NCBI RefSeq assembly: GCF_000369005.1
Contig: NZ_KB849764.1
Coordinates: 501,086-565,085, forward strand
DNA length: 64,000 nucleotides
From: Acinetobacter beijerinckii CIP 110307
GTDB taxonomy: Bacteria; Pseudomonadota; Gammaproteobacteria; Pseudomonadales; Moraxellaceae
Direction: 5' to 3'
The position numbers were made by a program, and so were the translations under genes. The notes below the pieces were generated by a model. The model ran no database searches. It was not told the origin of the DNA and saw nothing but the letters and a program-made list of their open reading frames with translations. This document shows positions 61,601 to 64,000 of this stretch, in pieces. Each line of letters starts with the position of its first letter. The stretch's first letter is position 1.

Positions 61601-62608
61601 ATGTCTTTGGCGCATCGTATTCAGGATGCTTGGAATAAACAATCATCATGGTTGATTATGTTGCGCCCACTATCATGGTTATATCAACTTGCTTTTTATA
61701 CGAATAAATCACTCTATAAAAGTGGTATAAAACAAGTATATCAAGCACCTATTCCGATTATGGTTGTCGGTAATATAACAGTTGGAGGTAGTGGCAAAAC
61801 GCCATTACTTATCCAATTGGTTAAATATTTACAGCAGCACAATGTCCGTGTTGGAGTGATTAGTCGTGGGTATGGGGGACAAGGTCCTTTTCCTGCTTTG
61901 GTGAATGCATCATCAAATCCAAACGAAATTGGTGATGAACCCGCTTTGATTGTCCAGTCTACGCATGTCCCAATGTCTGTAGGGCCAAATCGTCAAGAAT
62001 CGATTGAACTTTTATTAAATTCAGAACAACTGGATTTAATTATTAGTGATGATGGATTACAACATTGGGCTTTAGCTCGTCAAATTGAATGGATTGTAGT
62101 GGATCAAAATCGAGGTTTGGGTAATGAGAAACTATTGCCTGAAGGATATTTAAGAGAACCAAAATCTCGTTTAGTCGAAAGTACTGTAATCGAACATACG
62201 AAGACAGCTCATTCATATCGAAATATGCATTTGATGACAGGAAAGCCTTATTTGCTGAATGCTTCTGAACAATCAAATGTGTTTGATGCAGATCAGTACT
62301 TTAATGTTGTTGTTGGAATTGGTTTTCCTCAACGATTTTATCAGACGCTTCAAGGTTTAGGTGTACATAAATACCATTCGGCTGAATTCAAAGATCATCA
62401 TAATTACGAAATTAATGATCTTATTTTTGCAAATGATTCTCCAATCATTACAACTGAAAAAGATGCTGTAAAGTTCAAAACCTTGTTGCAGCAAAATCCT
62501 GAATTCAAAACTGCTATTTGGGTCGTGCCCGTTGAAGCGGTTTTATCTGCTGATTGTTATGATTTACTCAAGCAACAATTACAACAAGTTGGGATTCAAC
62601 TTCCTTAG
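61601..62608 (+). CDS. lpxK: Tetraacyldisaccharide 4'-kinase LpxK
   Basis: LpxK adds the 4'-phosphate to lipid A. The 335-residue protein has the P-loop VVGNITVGGSGKTPL near residues 51-65, the VGVISRGYGG stretch, and the DDGLQHWALARQIEWIVVDQ motif. It lies directly after msbA with a 2-bp spacer and before kdsB. Confidence 0.95.
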   Translation: MSLAHRIQDAWNKQSSWLIMLRPLSWLYQLAFYTNKSLYKSGIKQVYQAPIPIMVVGNITVGGSGKTPLLIQLVKYLQQHNVRVGVISRGYGGQGPFPALVNASSNPNEIGDEPALIVQSTHVPMSVGPNRQESIELLLNSEQLDLIISDDGLQHWALARQIEWIVVDQNRGLGNEKLLPEGYLREPKSRLVESTVIEHTKTAHSYRNMHLMTGKPYLLNASEQSNVFDADQYFNVVVGIGFPQRFYQTLQGLGVHKYHSAEFKDHHNYEINDLIFANDSPIITTEKDAVKFKTLLQQNPEFKTAIWVVPVEAVLSADCYDLLKQQLQQVGIQLP

Positions 62609-62617
62609 AGATATGAC

Positions 62618-63379
62618 ATGAAACACATTGTAATTCCTGCTCGATTCGCGAGCTCACGTTTACCAGCGAAGCCACTGTTATTGATTCATGGGCGCCCAAT
62701 GATCTTGCGCGTTGTCGATCAAGCCAAAAAAGTAGCAGGCTTTGATGATTTATGTGTTGCGACGGATGATCAACGGATTGCTGATGTGTGTATTGCAGAA
62801 GGTGTTGATGTTGTTCTAACCAGTGCTGAACATCCGTCAGGAACTGATCGTCTAAGTGAAGTTGCTCGTATTAAAGGGTGGTCCGCAGACGATATCATCG
62901 TAAACGTTCAAGGTGATGAGCCATTATTGCCTGCGCAACTCATTCAGCAAGTGACACAGCTTTTAGTTGATAATCCACAGTGTTCGATGTCCACTTTATG
63001 TGAGCCAATTTTTACGCTTGATGAGTTTGAGCGAGATAGTATTGTTAAAGTTGTGATGAGCAAACGCAACGAAGCGTTATATTTTAGTCGAGCAACTATT
63101 CCGTATGATCGAGATGGCGCAAAGCTGACAGAAATTAAACTTCACAACCATGCCTATCGTCATTTAGGTTTATATGCCTATAAAGTTAAATTATTACAGG
63201 AATATGTGACTTGGGAGCAAGGGGATTTAGAAAAACTGGAAAGTCTTGAACAGCTTCGGGTTTTAGAAAATGGGCATAGAATTGCAATTGCGATAGCTGA
63301 AGCGAATTTACCTCCAGGTGTAGATACACAAGAAGACTTAGATCGTTTGAATTTGATGTCTGTGAGTGCATTTGAGTAA
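62618..63379 (+). CDS. kdsB: CMP-Kdo synthetase KdsB
   Basis: KdsB activates Kdo with CTP for attachment to lipid A. The 253-residue cytidylyltransferase has [14 protein letters not shown] at the N-terminus, then [10 protein letters not shown] and [11 protein letters not shown]. It starts 9 bp after lpxK and its stop overlaps the next ATG (TAATG) by one base, showing coupling with holB. Confidence 0.95.
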   Translation: MKHIVIPARFASSRLPAKPLLLIHGRPMILRVVDQAKKVAGFDDLCVATDDQRIADVCIAEGVDVVLTSAEHPSGTDRLSEVARIKGWSADDIIVNVQGDEPLLPAQLIQQVTQLLVDNPQCSMSTLCEPIFTLDEFERDSIVKVVMSKRNEALYFSRATIPYDRDGAKLTEIKLHNHAYRHLGLYAYKVKLLQEYVTWEQGDLEKLESLEQLRVLENGHRIAIAIAEANLPPGVDTQEDLDRLNLMSVSAFE

Positions 63380-64000
63380 TGACAGTTGAGCAACAAAGTA
63401 CCATGATTTATCCTTGGCATCAGCAAACTTGGTCGCTGCTTACCGCTAAATTTCCTGAGATCGCTCATGGTTTATTATTTTTTGGCAAGAATGGTTGTGC
63501 TAAGAATGAATTTACCCAGCGTTTTGTGGCTTGGATTTTATGCTCAGATAAAAAGGTAAATTCGGCTTGTGGTGAATGTAGTAGTTGTTTGTGGTTAAAA
63601 TCTAATACTCATCCGAATTACGTCCACATTAGTACGGATGAAGAAAATAAAAAGGCAAATGCAAAGATAAAAATAGAAAAAATTCGTGATTTATTGCCTT
63701 TTGTTCAACAAACCGGTGAAGGGTGGCGAGTTGTTGTTATCGAACCCGCTGAAGCGCTCAATATTGCATCTGCCAATGCACTACTGAAAACCCTTGAAGA
63801 ACCAGGTGAGCGGGTCGTCCTTATTTTAGTTGCCGATCATTATCTAAAATTGCCCGCGACCATTCGCAGTCGATTGCAACATTTCGCACTTGATCGATTG
63901 ACTAAAACAGAAGCGGAGAGTTTTATTAAACATGAATTACCGACTTTAACTAGTGAAAAGTTATCTTTATTGCTCAATTTAGCAAATGATATGCCTTTAA
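63379..64000 (+). CDS. holB: DNA polymerase III delta' subunit HolB (3'-truncated by window end)
   Basis: This frame starts with ATG 63379-63381, overlapping the kdsB stop, and is open to the window end. It gives about 207 codons of the delta' clamp-loader subunit. The DnaX-like Walker A area is degenerate (FFGKNGCAKNEF instead of GxxGxGK), as expected for delta', which does not hydrolyse ATP. A zinc-binding run ACGECSSC follows, and SANALLKTLEEPGERVVLIL is the conserved clamp-loader helix. The C-terminal part lies outside the window. Confidence 0.9.
   Translation, partial: MTVEQQSTMIYPWHQQTWSLLTAKFPEIAHGLLFFGKNGCAKNEFTQRFVAWILCSDKKVNSACGECSSCLWLKSNTHPNYVHISTDEENKKANAKIKIEKIRDLLPFVQQTGEGWRVVVIEPAEALNIASANALLKTLEEPGERVVLILVADHYLKLPATIRSRLQHFALDRLTKTEAESFIKHELPTLTSEKLSLLLNLANDMPL

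Noticed and set aside
1..64000. Mobile element, prophage or CRISPR array
   Set aside because: No transposase, integrase or phage genes, terminal inverted repeats or regularly spaced direct repeats were found.

Overview
The window is chromosomal DNA from a gammaproteobacterium, almost certainly Acinetobacter (Moraxellaceae). The signs are low GC with AT-rich spacers, a fused tyrA-aroA gene after pheA, an amgK-murU pair divergent from lptD-surA, the run rsmG-parA-parB-exbB/exbD-msbA-lpxK-kdsB-holB, and Fur boxes on small stand-alone iron genes. I see no rRNA, tRNA, insertion sequence, integrase, prophage or CRISPR array. Species cannot be fixed from sequence alone.

Layout. 0-12 kb: a partial unknown ORF, a DASS anion transporter, a K+ channel with a C-terminal zinc ribbon, YjdF- and MFS-type membrane proteins, a Fur-boxed DUF4198 protein, queH, metR (with a MetR box just upstream of its start), a DUF441 protein, a divergent Rrf2 regulator/flavin oxidoreductase pair sharing two operator copies, a heme-oxygenase-like diiron protein and a TetR regulator. 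12-20 kb: fpr, trmO, a GspE-type ATPase, a YgiW protein beside a QseBC-like two-component system, a small Fur-boxed hemP gene, and a MutT-ThiE fusion. 20-34 kb: PBP1b with a TPR lipoprotein, nadK-yeaC, ybiB, an acyl-CoA dehydrogenase, a Fur-boxed secreted esterase, pheA and tyrA-aroA, and pepD.

34-40.3 kb is the most distinctive part: an RNA-repair (rtc) locus. A clear sigma-54 promoter precedes rtcB, followed by an unrecognised 127-residue gene, a DIP1984-family gene, about 258 bp of stem-loop-rich non-coding DNA and rtcA, all on the minus strand. The sigma-54 activator RtcR lies just beyond rnz. The two accessory proteins and the possible structured RNA are the best candidates for something undescribed.

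40-47.6 kb: DUF2157, an alpha/beta hydrolase, yaaA, an HD hydrolase, an orphan barstar-like immunity protein preceded by an unknown small protein, DUF423-thiS-thiG, rpoH and a TusA-like gene. 47.8-64 kb: a cold-shock protein, rhlB-like helicase, fba, surA-lptD, amgK-murU, rsmG-parA-parB, an ExbB/ExbD pair, msbA-lpxK-kdsB and the start of holB. This last part is mainly housekeeping: LPS transport and Kdo/lipid A synthesis, muropeptide recycling and chromosome segregation.
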